Shown here piece after piece: positions 9,592 to 18,271 of a stretch of 36,836 nt of DNA. The stretch lies in NCBI GenBank assembly GCA_019636625.1, contig JAHBXE010000025.1:1-36836 (forward strand), read 5' to 3'. The notes beneath the pieces are model-generated. The model did not search any database, had not been told where the DNA came from, and saw nothing but the letters and a program-made list of their open reading frames with translations. Source of the DNA: Phycisphaeraceae bacterium. Its GTDB lineage: Bacteria > Planctomycetota > Phycisphaerae > Phycisphaerales > UBA1924. How positions within the stretch are numbered: the first letter of the stretch is position 1; each line of letters begins with the position of its first letter. The translations under genes and the position numbers were made by a program.

Positions 9592-12131
9592 CGCGCCTGT
9601 TCCGAGGCGGATCGAGTCGCGGCCGGGGCCCGCAGGTCGTCGGGGACGAGCTTGGGGTAGGCCTTGGCGGGTTGGTTGAGGCGGCGCAGGGCGGACTCGG
9701 CGACGGTGCGGATTCGGGCGTCCTCGGACGTCAGCGAGTCTTTCATCGTCTCATCCGCGGGATCCGAGATGCGAGTCAGGATGAAGAGGCACCGGGCCAG
9801 GGGGTCCTGGTCGTTGCGGACGGCGGCATCGAACGAGGCGAGGTCCGGCGCGAGACCCGCGTGGGGGAGGATGCACAGCAGCAACGCGCGGGAAGTCGGC
9901 GGGAGCGTCTGGTAGCGGAGCGTGAAGGCGCTGGCCGCGGGCTTGAGGTCGATCGGGGGGATGACAACGGGCGGTTGTGGGGGAGGCTGGCCGCGTCGGG
10001 GCGTTTCGGTGGAGACGGGTGGAGGGTCGGGGTTGAAGATGGGTTGCAGTGCGGACGCTCTTGCGACACAGGCGAGGCGGTGGATGGACTCGATCGGTGC
10101 CCCTGTTATTGACGTCGCCAGTTCCATGGCGGAGAGGGAAGAAGCGGCGAGCGGACGAAGGAGGGCGGGCTGCGTCTCGACCGTCAGGCACATGGGGCCG
10201 GGCGTGAAGCCGCCGGATTCGCCGGGGGAGAAGCCTTGGATGAAGTTCCATCGCAGGCGAAGATTGCGATTGGCCAGGCTGTCGAGGACCCAGCCGGTCT
10301 GCCCCGGGCCCGGCCAGACATCGATCGTGAGGCTCTCACGGGGGAGGAGCCGGAGGCGGCGGTCGGCGTCGATGACTTCGGGTCGGATGAGTCGGTCGAT
10401 GGAGGCGCCGTCCATCTTTGGGGCAAGGAGGAACCGGCTGCTCAGCGGACGGTCGGGACCGAGGGCCAGGGGGATCGGCGATTGATTCGTGATGGTGAGG
10501 CGGATGGAGACGGGGTCGGTGGCGTTGATTTCCTGCGAGGGCAGGGTCGCGGTGATGCGGATGAACCGGTTCGGTTCGGTCGCCATGCGGTCCATCCACG
10601 CGGGCACGCGGGGGTCCGCGACGAGGCGGGCCAGTTCGGGGGCGCGGGGCGACACCGGCTTGCCGCCGAGCTTGGCGATGCGGCTGGACGACCAGGCGGC
10701 CACGGGCTGGAGCGGATCGCTCTCGACTATGAGCCGGTAGAGGTCGATGGCGTCCGCGGTGTGGCCGAGTGCCTCATGCGCGAGGGCCGTGGCAAGGCGG
10801 GCGACGCGGTTGGGGAGCAGGGGAGCACAGCGGTCGATCGTTTCCTGCGGGCGACCGGCGCGGAGTTCCCAGAGTGCATCGAGCAGGTCGGCGCCCTGGG
10901 GGTACGCGTTGCGGATTCCCCGGACGATATCCGGCTTCTGGTTGTACGCCGCGGCGTCGACATCGAGCCAGAGGCGGAGCATGTTGAGTTCGACGAGCGC
11001 TTCCAGCGTGGCGGCGCCGGCTTCCTGTTCGGTGAGTGTGCCGCGGGTTCGCGGGCTGCGGAGCTTCTCGACGAGGCGGTCGACCTGGGCGGTGAACTCG
11101 CGGAAGCCGCCGGTGAGAGCGGCCTTGTCTCCGGATGCATCGGCGGCGAGGAGGTAGAGAGAGGAAACGGGGAGCGGGGCGTTGATGTCCTCGGGCTTTG
11201 GCGCTTCATCCGTCGGCCGCCGGTTCTCGATGAGCTTGCGGAGGTTGCGGGCGGCGGTGTCGCGTTCGACGGCGATGGCGTCGTTGATCGAGGTGACGAC
11301 CTTGGCCGGGCCACGGACGTACCACTGGAGGGTGTAGTTCTCGACGACGGCCTGCTCGTTGGGGCGGGCCAGGACGGAGGAAATGTTCAGGGCGTTGGTG
11401 TGGAACCGGAGCGCGGCTTCGTATGCGCCGGCGACGACCAGCTCACGAGAAATCGACAGGTGAATGTTGGGATCGAGAGGGTCCGCCTTGAGCAGGTTGA
11501 TCAGCAGGTCGATTCGTCCCGGGGCGTCGTTGGGGACGCGCTGCGCGAAGTAGGTCGCGGCGAGCGAGGCCGCCTCCTTGTGGGTGGAGTCGAGCTGGAG
11601 CGCCTTGACGAGGCGGTCCTTGAAGCCGTTCTCGTCGCCCTTCTCGCGCAGGAGGAGCGCCGCGTCGAGCGCAAGGCGTGAACGGATGGAGGCGTCGAGG
11701 GACTTGTCCGCCACGATCTGGTCGTACGCGGCGAGGCGGGACTCCGCGGTGTTGTGGTCGCGGGCGATGAGCGCGGTGATGAGGCGGAGGGTGGCGACGG
11801 TGTCCGAAGGGTCGAGCAGGAGCAGGGCGCGGGTATGGGCAACGACCGCGTCCTGGTCCCCCGCGTTGTGCGCGGCCTCGATCTGGCGGCGGATGATGTC
11901 CGTGCTCGTGGGGTCGATCTCCGCGGCGAACGTGAACATCACCAGCGCGGCGCGGTAGTCCTCGGGCGTCGGCGAGGAGGTCGAGCGAAGGTCGAGGAGG
12001 GCACGCCGCGTGATTTCTCGCGCGGCGGCTTCGCGGGGCTCTCGGTCCGGTGAGGTCTGGGCGTGCGAGGCGAAGCAGGCGGCAAGGATGAGCAGCAGGG
12101 CCGGAACGAGGCGGAATCGACATGGAGTCAT
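9588..12131 (-). CDS. Exported TPR-rich protein, possibly a lipoprotein
   Basis: 847 residues from ATG at 12129-12131, with GGAG/GAGG just upstream and an ATGA overlap with the preceding gene. The N-terminus MTPCRFRLVPALLLILAACFASHAQ contains either a lipobox (L16-A-A-C19) or a signal-peptidase-I site after SHA. Residues about 45-300 are helical TPR-like repeats (ALVMFTFAAEIDPTSTDII, AVVAHTRALLLLDPSDTVA, and so on). A second helical region follows, then a beta-rich segment (about 540-640: FIRITATLPSQEINATDPVSI, LTITNQSPIPLALG) and another helical C-terminus. I recognise no enzyme motif. In planctomycetes such proteins are common in operons of unknown function; a role in envelope assembly or scaffolding is inference only. 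Confidence 0.65.
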   Translation of the reverse strand: MTPCRFRLVPALLLILAACFASHAQTSPDREPREAAAREITRRALLDLRSTSSPTPEDYRAALVMFTFAAEIDPTSTDIIRRQIEAAHNAGDQDAVVAHTRALLLLDPSDTVATLRLITALIARDHNTAESRLAAYDQIVADKSLDASIRSRLALDAALLLREKGDENGFKDRLVKALQLDSTHKEAASLAATYFAQRVPNDAPGRIDLLINLLKADPLDPNIHLSISRELVVAGAYEAALRFHTNALNISSVLARPNEQAVVENYTLQWYVRGPAKVVTSINDAIAVERDTAARNLRKLIENRRPTDEAPKPEDINAPLPVSSLYLLAADASGDKAALTGGFREFTAQVDRLVEKLRSPRTRGTLTEQEAGAATLEALVELNMLRLWLDVDAAAYNQKPDIVRGIRNAYPQGADLLDALWELRAGRPQETIDRCAPLLPNRVARLATALAHEALGHTADAIDLYRLIVESDPLQPVAAWSSSRIAKLGGKPVSPRAPELARLVADPRVPAWMDRMATEPNRFIRITATLPSQEINATDPVSIRLTITNQSPIPLALGPDRPLSSRFLLAPKMDGASIDRLIRPEVIDADRRLRLLPRESLTIDVWPGPGQTGWVLDSLANRNLRLRWNFIQGFSPGESGGFTPGPMCLTVETQPALLRPLAASSLSAMELATSITGAPIESIHRLACVARASALQPIFNPDPPPVSTETPRRGQPPPQPPVVIPPIDLKPAASAFTLRYQTLPPTSRALLLCILPHAGLAPDLASFDAAVRNDQDPLARCLFILTRISDPADETMKDSLTSEDARIRTVAESALRRLNQPAKAYPKLVPDDLRAPAATRSASEQAR

Positions 12132-12430
12132 AGCAGCCTCACTCCGATCACCAGCGGCATGAGCACCACGGCGAGTGTGAACATCTCGACGCACCAGCCG
12201 GCTTGCCGCTCCCGCACGGAAGGGAACACCCGGTCGGCAACCGTGTACATGAACACGAGGTTGCCCGCGGCGATCGAGGAGATACCGACCAGCACGCCCC
12301 ACCGGGGCGGGAGCACGAGCGACAGGGGCTGTTCGAACACGAGCCAGAGGCCGATGATGATGAGGCTCATGGCCCAGGCGGAAGCCATCAGGCCGAGAAT
12401 CAGCATCGTGGTGGATCGGGGGAGATTCAC
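12128..12430 (-). CDS. Small membrane protein (three hydrophobic segments)
   Basis: 100 residues starting at GTG (12428-12430), preferred over the ATG 8 codons later because GCGAGG lies 5-6 bases before the GTG and nothing resembling a ribosome site precedes the ATG. Three hydrophobic segments are visible: LILGLMASAWAMSLIIIGLW, WGVLVGISSIAAGNLVFMYT and MFTLAVVLMPLVIGV, with a charged loop VADRVFPSVRERQAG between the last two. No family recognised. Its TGA overlaps the ATG of the TPR gene (ATGA), and rho ends 53 bases upstream, so the three may be co-transcribed. Confidence 0.65.
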   Translation of the reverse strand: MNLPRSTTMLILGLMASAWAMSLIIIGLWLVFEQPLSLVLPPRWGVLVGISSIAAGNLVFMYTVADRVFPSVRERQAGWCVEMFTLAVVLMPLVIGVRLL

Positions 12431-12483
12431 GCGGGCCTCGCAGGAGGATACAACGGAGCCGGAAGGGCGGCGGTTCGAACGAC

Positions 12484-14319
12484 TCAGCCCAGCGCCATGG
12501 TCATGAGGAACTCGGCGTTGGTCTTGACCTTCTTCAGGCGGGACTTGAGCAGTTCCATCGCCTCGACCACGTTCATATCGGACAGGACCTTGCGGAGCCG
12601 GTAGACAAGCTCGAGCTCCTTGGCGTCCATCAGCAGCTCTTCGCGCCGGGTGCCGGAGGCGGCGACGTCGATGGCGGGCCAGATGCGCTTCTCGACGAGT
12701 TTGCGGTCGAGGTGCAGTTCGCTGTTGCCGGTGCCCTTGAACTCCTCGAAGATGACCTCGTCCATCTTGGAGCCGGTGTCCACCAGGGCGGTGCCGATGA
12801 TGGTGAGGCTGCCGCCGCGCTCGATGGCTCGGGCGGCGCCGAAGAACTTCTTGGGGCGGATGAGGGCGTTGGAGTCGAGGCCGCCGGACATGATCTTGCC
12901 GGAGTGGGGCATGTTGGCGTTGTAGGCGCGGGCGAGGCGGGTGATGGAGTCGAGGAGGATCACGACGTCGTCGCCGAACTCGACCATGCGCTTGGCCTTC
13001 TCGATGACCATCTCGCATACCTGCACGTGGCGGGAGGAGTCCTCGTCGAAGGTGCTTGCGACCACTTCCACGTTGGGGCAAGACCGGCGGAAGTCGGTCA
13101 CTTCTTCCGGTCGCTCATCGACCAGGAGGACAATGATCCGCACGTCGGGGTAGTTCTTATTGATCGCTTTGGTCATCTTCTGGAGCAGGACCGTCTTGCC
13201 CGTGCGGGGCGGGGCGACGATCAGGGCCCGCTGACCCTTGCCGACGGGCGCGACCAGGTCGATGATGCGGCACTCGATCTCATCGGGCGTGGTTTCGAGG
13301 ATGAACCGCTGCTCCGGGTGGAGCGGCGTGAGATCTTCGAAGTTGGACAGGCCGTGGATCTTGGACGGCGCTTTGCCGTTGACCTCGTCGACGCGCAGGA
13401 GTGCGAAGTACCGCTCGCTCTCCTTTGGCGGGCGGATCAGGCCTTTGACCACCATGCCCTTGCGGAGGCCGAATCGGCGGACCTGTGACGGGCTGACGTA
13501 GATGTCGTCGGGGCCGGGCAGGTACGACTGATCCGGGCTGCGGAGGAAGCCGAAGTGGTCGGGCATGATCTCCAGCGTGCCCTCGCCGAACATGAGGCCC
13601 TGCTTGGCGGCGCGGGCCTTGAGAATCTTGAAGATCAGTTCCTGCTTGGGATAGGTGTTGAAGTCCGTCAGGCCTTCCTTCGTGGCCACCTTGTGCAACT
13701 CGTCAATGTCCATTCGCTGGAGCTGCGAGATGCTGATGGCATCCTTGCTGGCCGTCGGGCTGGCCGCGGCGATCTTCTCGAGTTCCGCTGCTTCACGTTC
13801 GAGTTCCTCGTCGCTCGGGAGCGAGTCGTGGAAGGTCTGGTGATGCGGCTGGTAATGCCCGCCGCCTTGACCACCACCACCCCCTCCGCCACCCATGCCA
13901 AACCCGCCGCCGCCCTTGCGGCGCTTCTTCTTGCGACGGCCCTGGCGGAAATCGCCGCCACCCTGGCCGTATGGGTACCCGCCCTGACCGCCACCGCCTT
14001 GGCCACCTTGTCCCCCCTGACCACCCTGCCCCCCCTGACCACCGCCCTGGTTCTGGCCGCCGCCCTGTCCACCCGAGGGCTGGCCGCCCGAAGGTTGGCC
14101 GCCGGGGCTTTGACCGCCTTGCGGCGCGTTGGTTGGTTGGCTCGCCGACCCTCCATTGCTGGTCGGCGCGGGAGGTTGCGGGCGCGGCGTTTCCGCACGC
14201 GGCGCGGCATCGGCTGGCTTGGTCGTTTCGGTGCGACGCTCCTCGGCCTTTGCCTCCGGCTTACGGGGAGCGGACTTGCCCTTGGATTCTTCATCCACCA
14301 CGGACGGTGTCTTGGCCAT
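12484..14319 (-). CDS. rho: Transcription termination factor Rho with long disordered Gly/Gln-rich insert
   Basis: 611 residues; E. coli Rho has about 420. Start [11 protein letters not shown] with AAAGG 6 bases upstream. Residues 1-165 are a Lys/Glu/Pro-rich then Gly/Gln/Pro-rich low-complexity region with GGQGGQ repeats, a basic patch ([13 protein letters not shown], 125-138) and a poly-Gly run. From about 196 the Rho N-terminal helical domain follows ([18 protein letters not shown]), then the cold-shock-like RNA-binding domain ([16 protein letters not shown], 247-262) and the RecA-like ATPase: Walker A APPRTGKT (369-376), Walker [14 protein letters not shown] (395-407), and [14 protein letters not shown] (454-467) near the Q/R-loop region. 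It ends [11 protein letters not shown]. It is a ring helicase that terminates transcription. A 198-base leader upstream contains a palindrome and may serve autoregulation. Confidence 0.97.
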   Translation of the reverse strand: MAKTPSVVDEESKGKSAPRKPEAKAEERRTETTKPADAAPRAETPRPQPPAPTSNGGSASQPTNAPQGGQSPGGQPSGGQPSGGQGGGQNQGGGQGGQGGQGGQGGQGGGGQGGYPYGQGGGDFRQGRRKKKRRKGGGGFGMGGGGGGGGQGGGHYQPHHQTFHDSLPSDEELEREAAELEKIAAASPTASKDAISISQLQRMDIDELHKVATKEGLTDFNTYPKQELIFKILKARAAKQGLMFGEGTLEIMPDHFGFLRSPDQSYLPGPDDIYVSPSQVRRFGLRKGMVVKGLIRPPKESERYFALLRVDEVNGKAPSKIHGLSNFEDLTPLHPEQRFILETTPDEIECRIIDLVAPVGKGQRALIVAPPRTGKTVLLQKMTKAINKNYPDVRIIVLLVDERPEEVTDFRRSCPNVEVVASTFDEDSSRHVQVCEMVIEKAKRMVEFGDDVVILLDSITRLARAYNANMPHSGKIMSGGLDSNALIRPKKFFGAARAIERGGSLTIIGTALVDTGSKMDEVIFEEFKGTGNSELHLDRKLVEKRIWPAIDVAASGTRREELLMDAKELELVYRLRKVLSDMNVVEAMELLKSRLKKVKTNAEFLMTMALG

Positions 14320-14517
14320 ATGAACCTTTGAGAGAGAGCCGGGCAGCGCCGGCCAACGGAGAACGGGCGTCGAGTGCCCGCGGATCATGAGTTCTGGGGG
14401 GAGTTCCCGCGGTTGACGCCGTCGCGGGGCCGGTGCTTCGCAGCGAAGCGCCTGGGTCAATACAAGTATCGGACAAGTCTAGGCCACCTCGCCAGTCGCC
14501 GTCGTGCCCACGCGTGC
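14320..14517 (-). promoter_or_regulatory. Leader/promoter region of rho with a GCTTCGC palindrome
   Basis: The 198-base gap between the CoaE fusion stop and the rho start holds GCTTCGC-A-GCGAAGC (14435-14449), a perfect 7-base inverted repeat about 115 bases before the ATG. Elsewhere rho is often autoregulated through its leader. I see no convincing -35/-10 pair. Confidence 0.35.
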
Positions 14518-15666
14518 TCAGCCTGTGCCCGTCAGGTTCGCCAAGGCCCGAGCGGTGGACTCGCGAAGGGCCTCGGGTGTCCCGGCGTTCACGATGGTCA
14601 TGGTTGATCGCCGCTGCTTCTCTTCCAGTGGCAGTTGGGCGGATTCGCGCCGGGCGAGTTCCGCTTCATCCCAGCCGCGGCCTTTGAGGCGGGCCAGGCG
14701 AACCTCTCGGGGAGAATCGATGAAGAGAACCGCATCGCACTCCGCATCCACACCGGCCTCGAACAGCAGCGGGGCGTCGATCACGGCCGCGGGGGCGTTC
14801 GCAGCGCGGGCCCGGTCGCGGAGGTCGGCTCGCCTGGCGCGGACCAATGGGTGGACCAGGGACTCCAGCGCTGCACGGTCCTTGGGGGAAGCGAAGACGA
14901 TGTCCGCGACTGCGCGGCGGTTGACCCTGCCGGACGCATCGAGAACTGACGGGCCCCACCAGGCCACGAGCCGATCGCGGACTTCGGGCCGATCGAGCGC
15001 TTCCTTGGCTTCCTTGTCCGAATCGACGACGATGCAGCCGAGGTCGGCGAGGATGCGTGCGACTTCGGACTTGCCCGATCCGATACCACCGGCGAGGCCG
15101 ATGATGGGGGGGTGATGCGACAGGGGCGGCGATGAGAATGCGCGTCGTCCCGCGGCGTGCTCCGTTGCTTCGCGGATCCGGCGTATCACGGCATCCGGGT
15201 CGTTCACCATGAGCAGGTTCACGACGGGGCCGTCCGCTCCCGCGGTCGTGACGCCGATCGTGCCGAGGTTGAAGAGTTGCTCGATGAAGGAGCGGGTGAG
15301 CGTGGTGTGCTGAATCCTGTGGAGCGGGACCTCCGCGCCCGCCATCCGCAGGACGCCGGTGCGGACGATCAGGCGGCGATCGGTCAGCATGTACGCGCGG
15401 GCGAGCCACAGCACGATCCGCCACGCCAGGCCGAAGGCCAACCAGGCAACGGCCGCATCGGTGAGCCAGGGAACGCGCCCCGAAGCGGCCAGGCGGTTGA
15501 AGACGAGCTGTGTCAGCAACGCCAGGGCGGGTGGGATCAGCCACCATGACTGCCGGTGGAAGAGGATGAGCAGCGGGGACGGACGGAAGTGGAGAAGGAG
15601 GCGTTCATCCGCCGCGAGCAACCGAGGGCGATCGGGTGAATCCGAGGGTTGGGCGGGTCCGGTCAC
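14518..15666 (-). CDS. coaE: Fusion: bacterial PH-domain membrane module + dephospho-CoA kinase
   Basis: 382 residues. Residues about 20-170 are a bPH2/DUF304-like unit: two hydrophobic segments (LLILFHRQSWWLIPPALALL and VAWLAFGLAWRIVLWLA), then AYMLTDRRLIVRTGVLRMAGAEVPLHRIQ, the typical start of such PH folds. Residues 187-382 are a complete dephospho-CoA kinase, the last step of coenzyme A synthesis (phosphorylation of the ribose 3'-OH): P-loop GLAGGIGSGKS (190-200), VVDSDKEAKE (213-222), DAPLLFEAGVD and the ERR-like RLARLKGRGWDE. Kinase length is normal. No in-frame start codon exists near the junction (170-187), so the parts are translated as one chain. The start is GTG (15664-15666) overlapping the hpt stop by 4 bases, so translation is likely coupled to hpt. 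The fusion would place CoaE at the membrane. Confidence 0.88.
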   Translation of the reverse strand: MTGPAQPSDSPDRPRLLAADERLLLHFRPSPLLILFHRQSWWLIPPALALLTQLVFNRLAASGRVPWLTDAAVAWLAFGLAWRIVLWLARAYMLTDRRLIVRTGVLRMAGAEVPLHRIQHTTLTRSFIEQLFNLGTIGVTTAGADGPVVNLLMVNDPDAVIRRIREATEHAAGRRAFSSPPLSHHPPIIGLAGGIGSGKSEVARILADLGCIVVDSDKEAKEALDRPEVRDRLVAWWGPSVLDASGRVNRRAVADIVFASPKDRAALESLVHPLVRARRADLRDRARAANAPAAVIDAPLLFEAGVDAECDAVLFIDSPREVRLARLKGRGWDEAELARRESAQLPLEEKQRRSTMTIVNAGTPEALRESTARALANLTGTG

Positions 15667-16217
15667 GCGCTGGGACCTTTGAGCACCGCGATCTGCGGGT
15701 AGTTCCGGTAGTGGCCGTCGTAGTCGAGGCCGTAGCCGACGACGAAGGCATCCGGGATATCGAACCCGACGTACTCGCAGTCGACTTCCTCCGCGCGCTC
15801 CACTTCCTTGCGGAGAAGCACGGCGATGCGGACGCTGGCCGGGCGCTGCTCTTCGACCAGGCGGCGGACGAGCGCGAGCGTTCGCCCGGAGTCGAGGATG
15901 TCATCAACGATGAGGATGTGCTTCCCGGCCAGGTCCTGCGGGAGTTCGCCGCGAATGGCAGCGCCCTTGGATTGCATGGTCCGCCCGGGATAGCTGGAGA
16001 CGGCGACCACGCCGAGGCGGAGCTTCATCGGCATGTGCCGGATGAGGTCGGCGACGAAGACGATGGCGCCCGTGAGGATGGGGATGAGCGTGACCTGGTC
16101 CTGCCCGGTTCGCTCGACGTCGCGCTGCAGGTCCGCGGCGATCTGGCGGCCCATATCCCGGACGCGGGCGGCGATGCGGGCCTCATCGATGAGAACGCGG
16201 TCGATCTCCGGGAACAT
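15663..16217 (-). CDS. hpt: Hypoxanthine phosphoribosyltransferase
   Basis: 184 residues, the usual size. The PRPP-binding signature is ILIVDDILDSGRTL (101-114) and the C-terminal base-binding segment VGFDIPDAFVVGYGLDYDGHYRNYPQIAVLK is intact; LTGAIVFVADLIRH (48-61) is the PPi-loop region. It salvages hypoxanthine (and guanine) to IMP/GMP using PRPP. It starts 27 bases after the small membrane-anchored gene and its TGA overlaps the GTG of the PH-CoaE gene (GTGA). No clear Shine-Dalgarno precedes the ATG. In many bacteria hpt neighbours tilS and ftsH; that context is absent here. Confidence 0.95.
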   Translation of the reverse strand: MFPEIDRVLIDEARIAARVRDMGRQIAADLQRDVERTGQDQVTLIPILTGAIVFVADLIRHMPMKLRLGVVAVSSYPGRTMQSKGAAIRGELPQDLAGKHILIVDDILDSGRTLALVRRLVEEQRPASVRIAVLLRKEVERAEEVDCEYVGFDIPDAFVVGYGLDYDGHYRNYPQIAVLKGPSA

Positions 16218-16244
16218 GGGGCAAGGATAGGGCGGGGCCCCGTG

Positions 16245-16724
16245 CTACTTGATGGGGATGGCGCGGGGCGCGACGGATGTGAGGAACGCGCGCGACTGGA
16301 TGGGGCTGAGCCACTCGACGTGATGGTCGTTGTAGCCCACGCTGATGGATCCGTCCTTGGACAGGCCCGGGTTGGTGTAGAGCAGCGGCTGCGCCTGGCG
16401 GAACTCCGTGTTCTGCGGCGTCACGAAAAAGTACGCGGGCGAACCGGTGTTCGGAAGGGCATCGGGCGATAGGTGGCCGTTGGCGATCAGGTGCTGCGCG
16501 ATCTGGTCGGGCGGCGGGTAGCGGCCCTCGTTGGCCGCGGTGTAGTGGCTAAGGGCGACAAGGATGCGGGTGAGAGCGGCCTGCCCCGGGGGGGCGTGGT
16601 CGTTGGATGACCGGGCCGGGATGAGAACGACACCAACGACCGCGGCAATCACGGCGACGCCGATACAGACCCGGACCACGTGCTGACGCCGGGAAACGGC
16701 AGATTCGTTCTGTTGACCCTCCAT
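16245..16724 (-). CDS. Small membrane-anchored protein with pseudopilin-like C-terminal motif
   Basis: 159 residues with GGAGG 7 bases before the ATG. A single transmembrane segment follows a short basic N-terminus (RVCIGVAVIAAVVGVVLIPA, about 18-37). The exported part has LSHYTAANEGRYPPPDQIAQHLIANG and ends with GSISVGYNDHHVEWLSP (about 127-143), which resembles the end of planctomycete DUF1559-type pseudopilin-like proteins where a date/text field is followed by a G-D-x-H-V-x-W/F element. There is no prepilin cleavage motif at the N-terminus, so it is not a classical pseudopilin. Function unknown. It is the first gene of the hpt-PH/CoaE run and is divergent from pgi. Confidence 0.6.
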   Translation of the reverse strand: MEGQQNESAVSRRQHVVRVCIGVAVIAAVVGVVLIPARSSNDHAPPGQAALTRILVALSHYTAANEGRYPPPDQIAQHLIANGHLSPDALPNTGSPAYFFVTPQNTEFRQAQPLLYTNPGLSKDGSISVGYNDHHVEWLSPIQSRAFLTSVAPRAIPIK

Positions 16725-16825
16725 CGAGCTGCCTCCGAGGGAGTCTGTACGCGCGGATTGGTGGGGGAGTTCCCGAGGGTTTCGCGGGCGGACGGCACCT
16801 GAATCCCCCAGTCTTCCCAGATTGG

Positions 16826-16831
16826 TATTCT
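16826..16831 (+). promoter_or_regulatory. Candidate -10 box of pgi giving a leaderless start
   Basis: TATTCT lies 6 bases before the pgi ATG at 16838, and no Shine-Dalgarno is present in the 20 bases upstream. The -35 position (around 16803) is not a good match. The arrangement would start transcription at or next to the start codon. Confidence 0.35.
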
Positions 16832-16837
16832 TTCGCC

Positions 16838-18268
16838 ATGCTGAGCCTCGACTACGCCAACTGTCTCTCGGATAGGGTCGGTAACCATGGGCTGGACCCG
16901 GCGGAGCTGGACCCCGCGGGGGATGCCGCGGCGTCGATCGCCGTGCTGACCCGGAAGCTGGCCAGGACGCGCGGGACGGGTTGGGAGCGGTGGCGGGAGC
17001 TGGCGCAGGGGCCGATGCGGCGGGAGCACGTGGAGGGGGTCTTGTCCGCGGTGGATCGGTGCCGCGGGAAGTTCGAGAACCTGGTGGTGCTGGGCATCGG
17101 CGGCTCAGCGCTCGGGAACATCGCGCTGCAGTCGGCGCTGAACCCGTACACGTACAACCTGGATGCGACGGTGCGGAATGGTTCGCCGCGCCTGTTTGTC
17201 GTGGACAACGTGGATCCGGCGTACTTCGGATCCGTGCTGAGGTTCTGCGAGCAGAACGGCGGGCTGAAGAAGACGTTGTTCAACGTCGTGAGCAAGAGCG
17301 GGGAGACGGCGGAAACCGCGGCGCAGTTCATGGTGATCCGCGACCTGCTGAAGAAGCACATCGGCGCGGACTACAAGGCGAACATCGTGGCCGTGACGGA
17401 CCCGAAGGCGGGGACGATGCGGAAGATCTGCGATGCGGAGGGGTTCACGACGCTTCCCGTGCCGGAGGGGGTGGGCGGGCGGTTCAGCGTGCTCTCGCCG
17501 GTGGGCCTGTTCTCCGCGGCGATGTGCGGGATCGACATCAACGCGCTGCTGGATGGGGCCGCGTCGATGGATGGTCCGTGTTCGCGTGAGGACCTCTCGC
17601 GGAACCCGGCGGCGATGATCGCTTTCCTCCTGTGCGAACTCGGGTCGAGCAAGGGGAAGACGAACCACGTGATGATGCCGTACGCGAACGGGTTGTACCT
17701 GCTGGCGGATTGGTTCCGGCAGTTGTGGGCCGAATCGCTGGGGAAGCAGGTGGACCTCTCCGGCGAGACGGTGTATGCCGGCTTCACGCCGATCAAGGCC
17801 CTGGGCACGACGGACCAGCACTCGCAGGTTCAGCTGTACCGCGAGGGGCCAAACGACAAGGTGTTCTGCCTCCTGGAGGTCGAGACGTTTGATGGCGCGG
17901 GGGGTGATGTGAAGATACCGACGGGTCTGGGCGTCGACGCGATCGCCTACCTCGAGGGCAAGTCGATGACGGCGCTGCTGAACGCGGAGAAGCGGGCGAC
18001 GGAATACGCCTTTGTCGAGAGCCAGCGCCCGAACTTCACGATCAAGTGGCCGCGGATTGACGCGTTCCACGTCGGGCAGTTCGTTTACCTGTGGGAGGTG
18101 GTGACGTCGTACGCGGGGCTGATGCTGAACATCGATGCGTACAACCAGCCGGCGGTGGAGACGGGGAAGGTGGCGACGTTCGGGCTGATGGGGCGGGCGG
18201 GGTACGAGAAGCACAAGTTTGCGGTGGAGCGGGCGCTGTCGCCAACGGCGCGTGTGATCCGCGATTGA
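16838..18268 (+). CDS. pgi: Glucose-6-phosphate isomerase
   Basis: 476 residues. Family signatures are present: VVLGIGGSALGN (83-94, phosphosugar-binding), SKSGETAET (152-160), EGVGGRFSVLSPVG (210-223, PGI signature 1) and DAYNQPAVETGK (433-444, equivalent of signature 2 with catalytic Glu/Lys). It interconverts glucose-6-phosphate and fructose-6-phosphate in glycolysis and gluconeogenesis. The length matches the compact bacterial type (about 450 residues) rather than the 550-residue E. coli enzyme. It is divergent from the operon at 16724 and convergent with the SDR gene, with only 3 bases between the stops and no visible terminator there. The start lacks a ribosome site. Confidence 0.95.
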   Translation: MLSLDYANCLSDRVGNHGLDPAELDPAGDAAASIAVLTRKLARTRGTGWERWRELAQGPMRREHVEGVLSAVDRCRGKFENLVVLGIGGSALGNIALQSALNPYTYNLDATVRNGSPRLFVVDNVDPAYFGSVLRFCEQNGGLKKTLFNVVSKSGETAETAAQFMVIRDLLKKHIGADYKANIVAVTDPKAGTMRKICDAEGFTTLPVPEGVGGRFSVLSPVGLFSAAMCGIDINALLDGAASMDGPCSREDLSRNPAAMIAFLLCELGSSKGKTNHVMMPYANGLYLLADWFRQLWAESLGKQVDLSGETVYAGFTPIKALGTTDQHSQVQLYREGPNDKVFCLLEVETFDGAGGDVKIPTGLGVDAIAYLEGKSMTALLNAEKRATEYAFVESQRPNFTIKWPRIDAFHVGQFVYLWEVVTSYAGLMLNIDAYNQPAVETGKVATFGLMGRAGYEKHKFAVERALSPTARVIRD

Positions 18269-18271
18269 AGA

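Noticed and set aside
12128..13081. 317-codon minus-strand frame upstream of the small membrane protein
   Set aside because: Only the last 100 codons look like protein; the rest is an Arg/His-rich shadow of rho in another frame.
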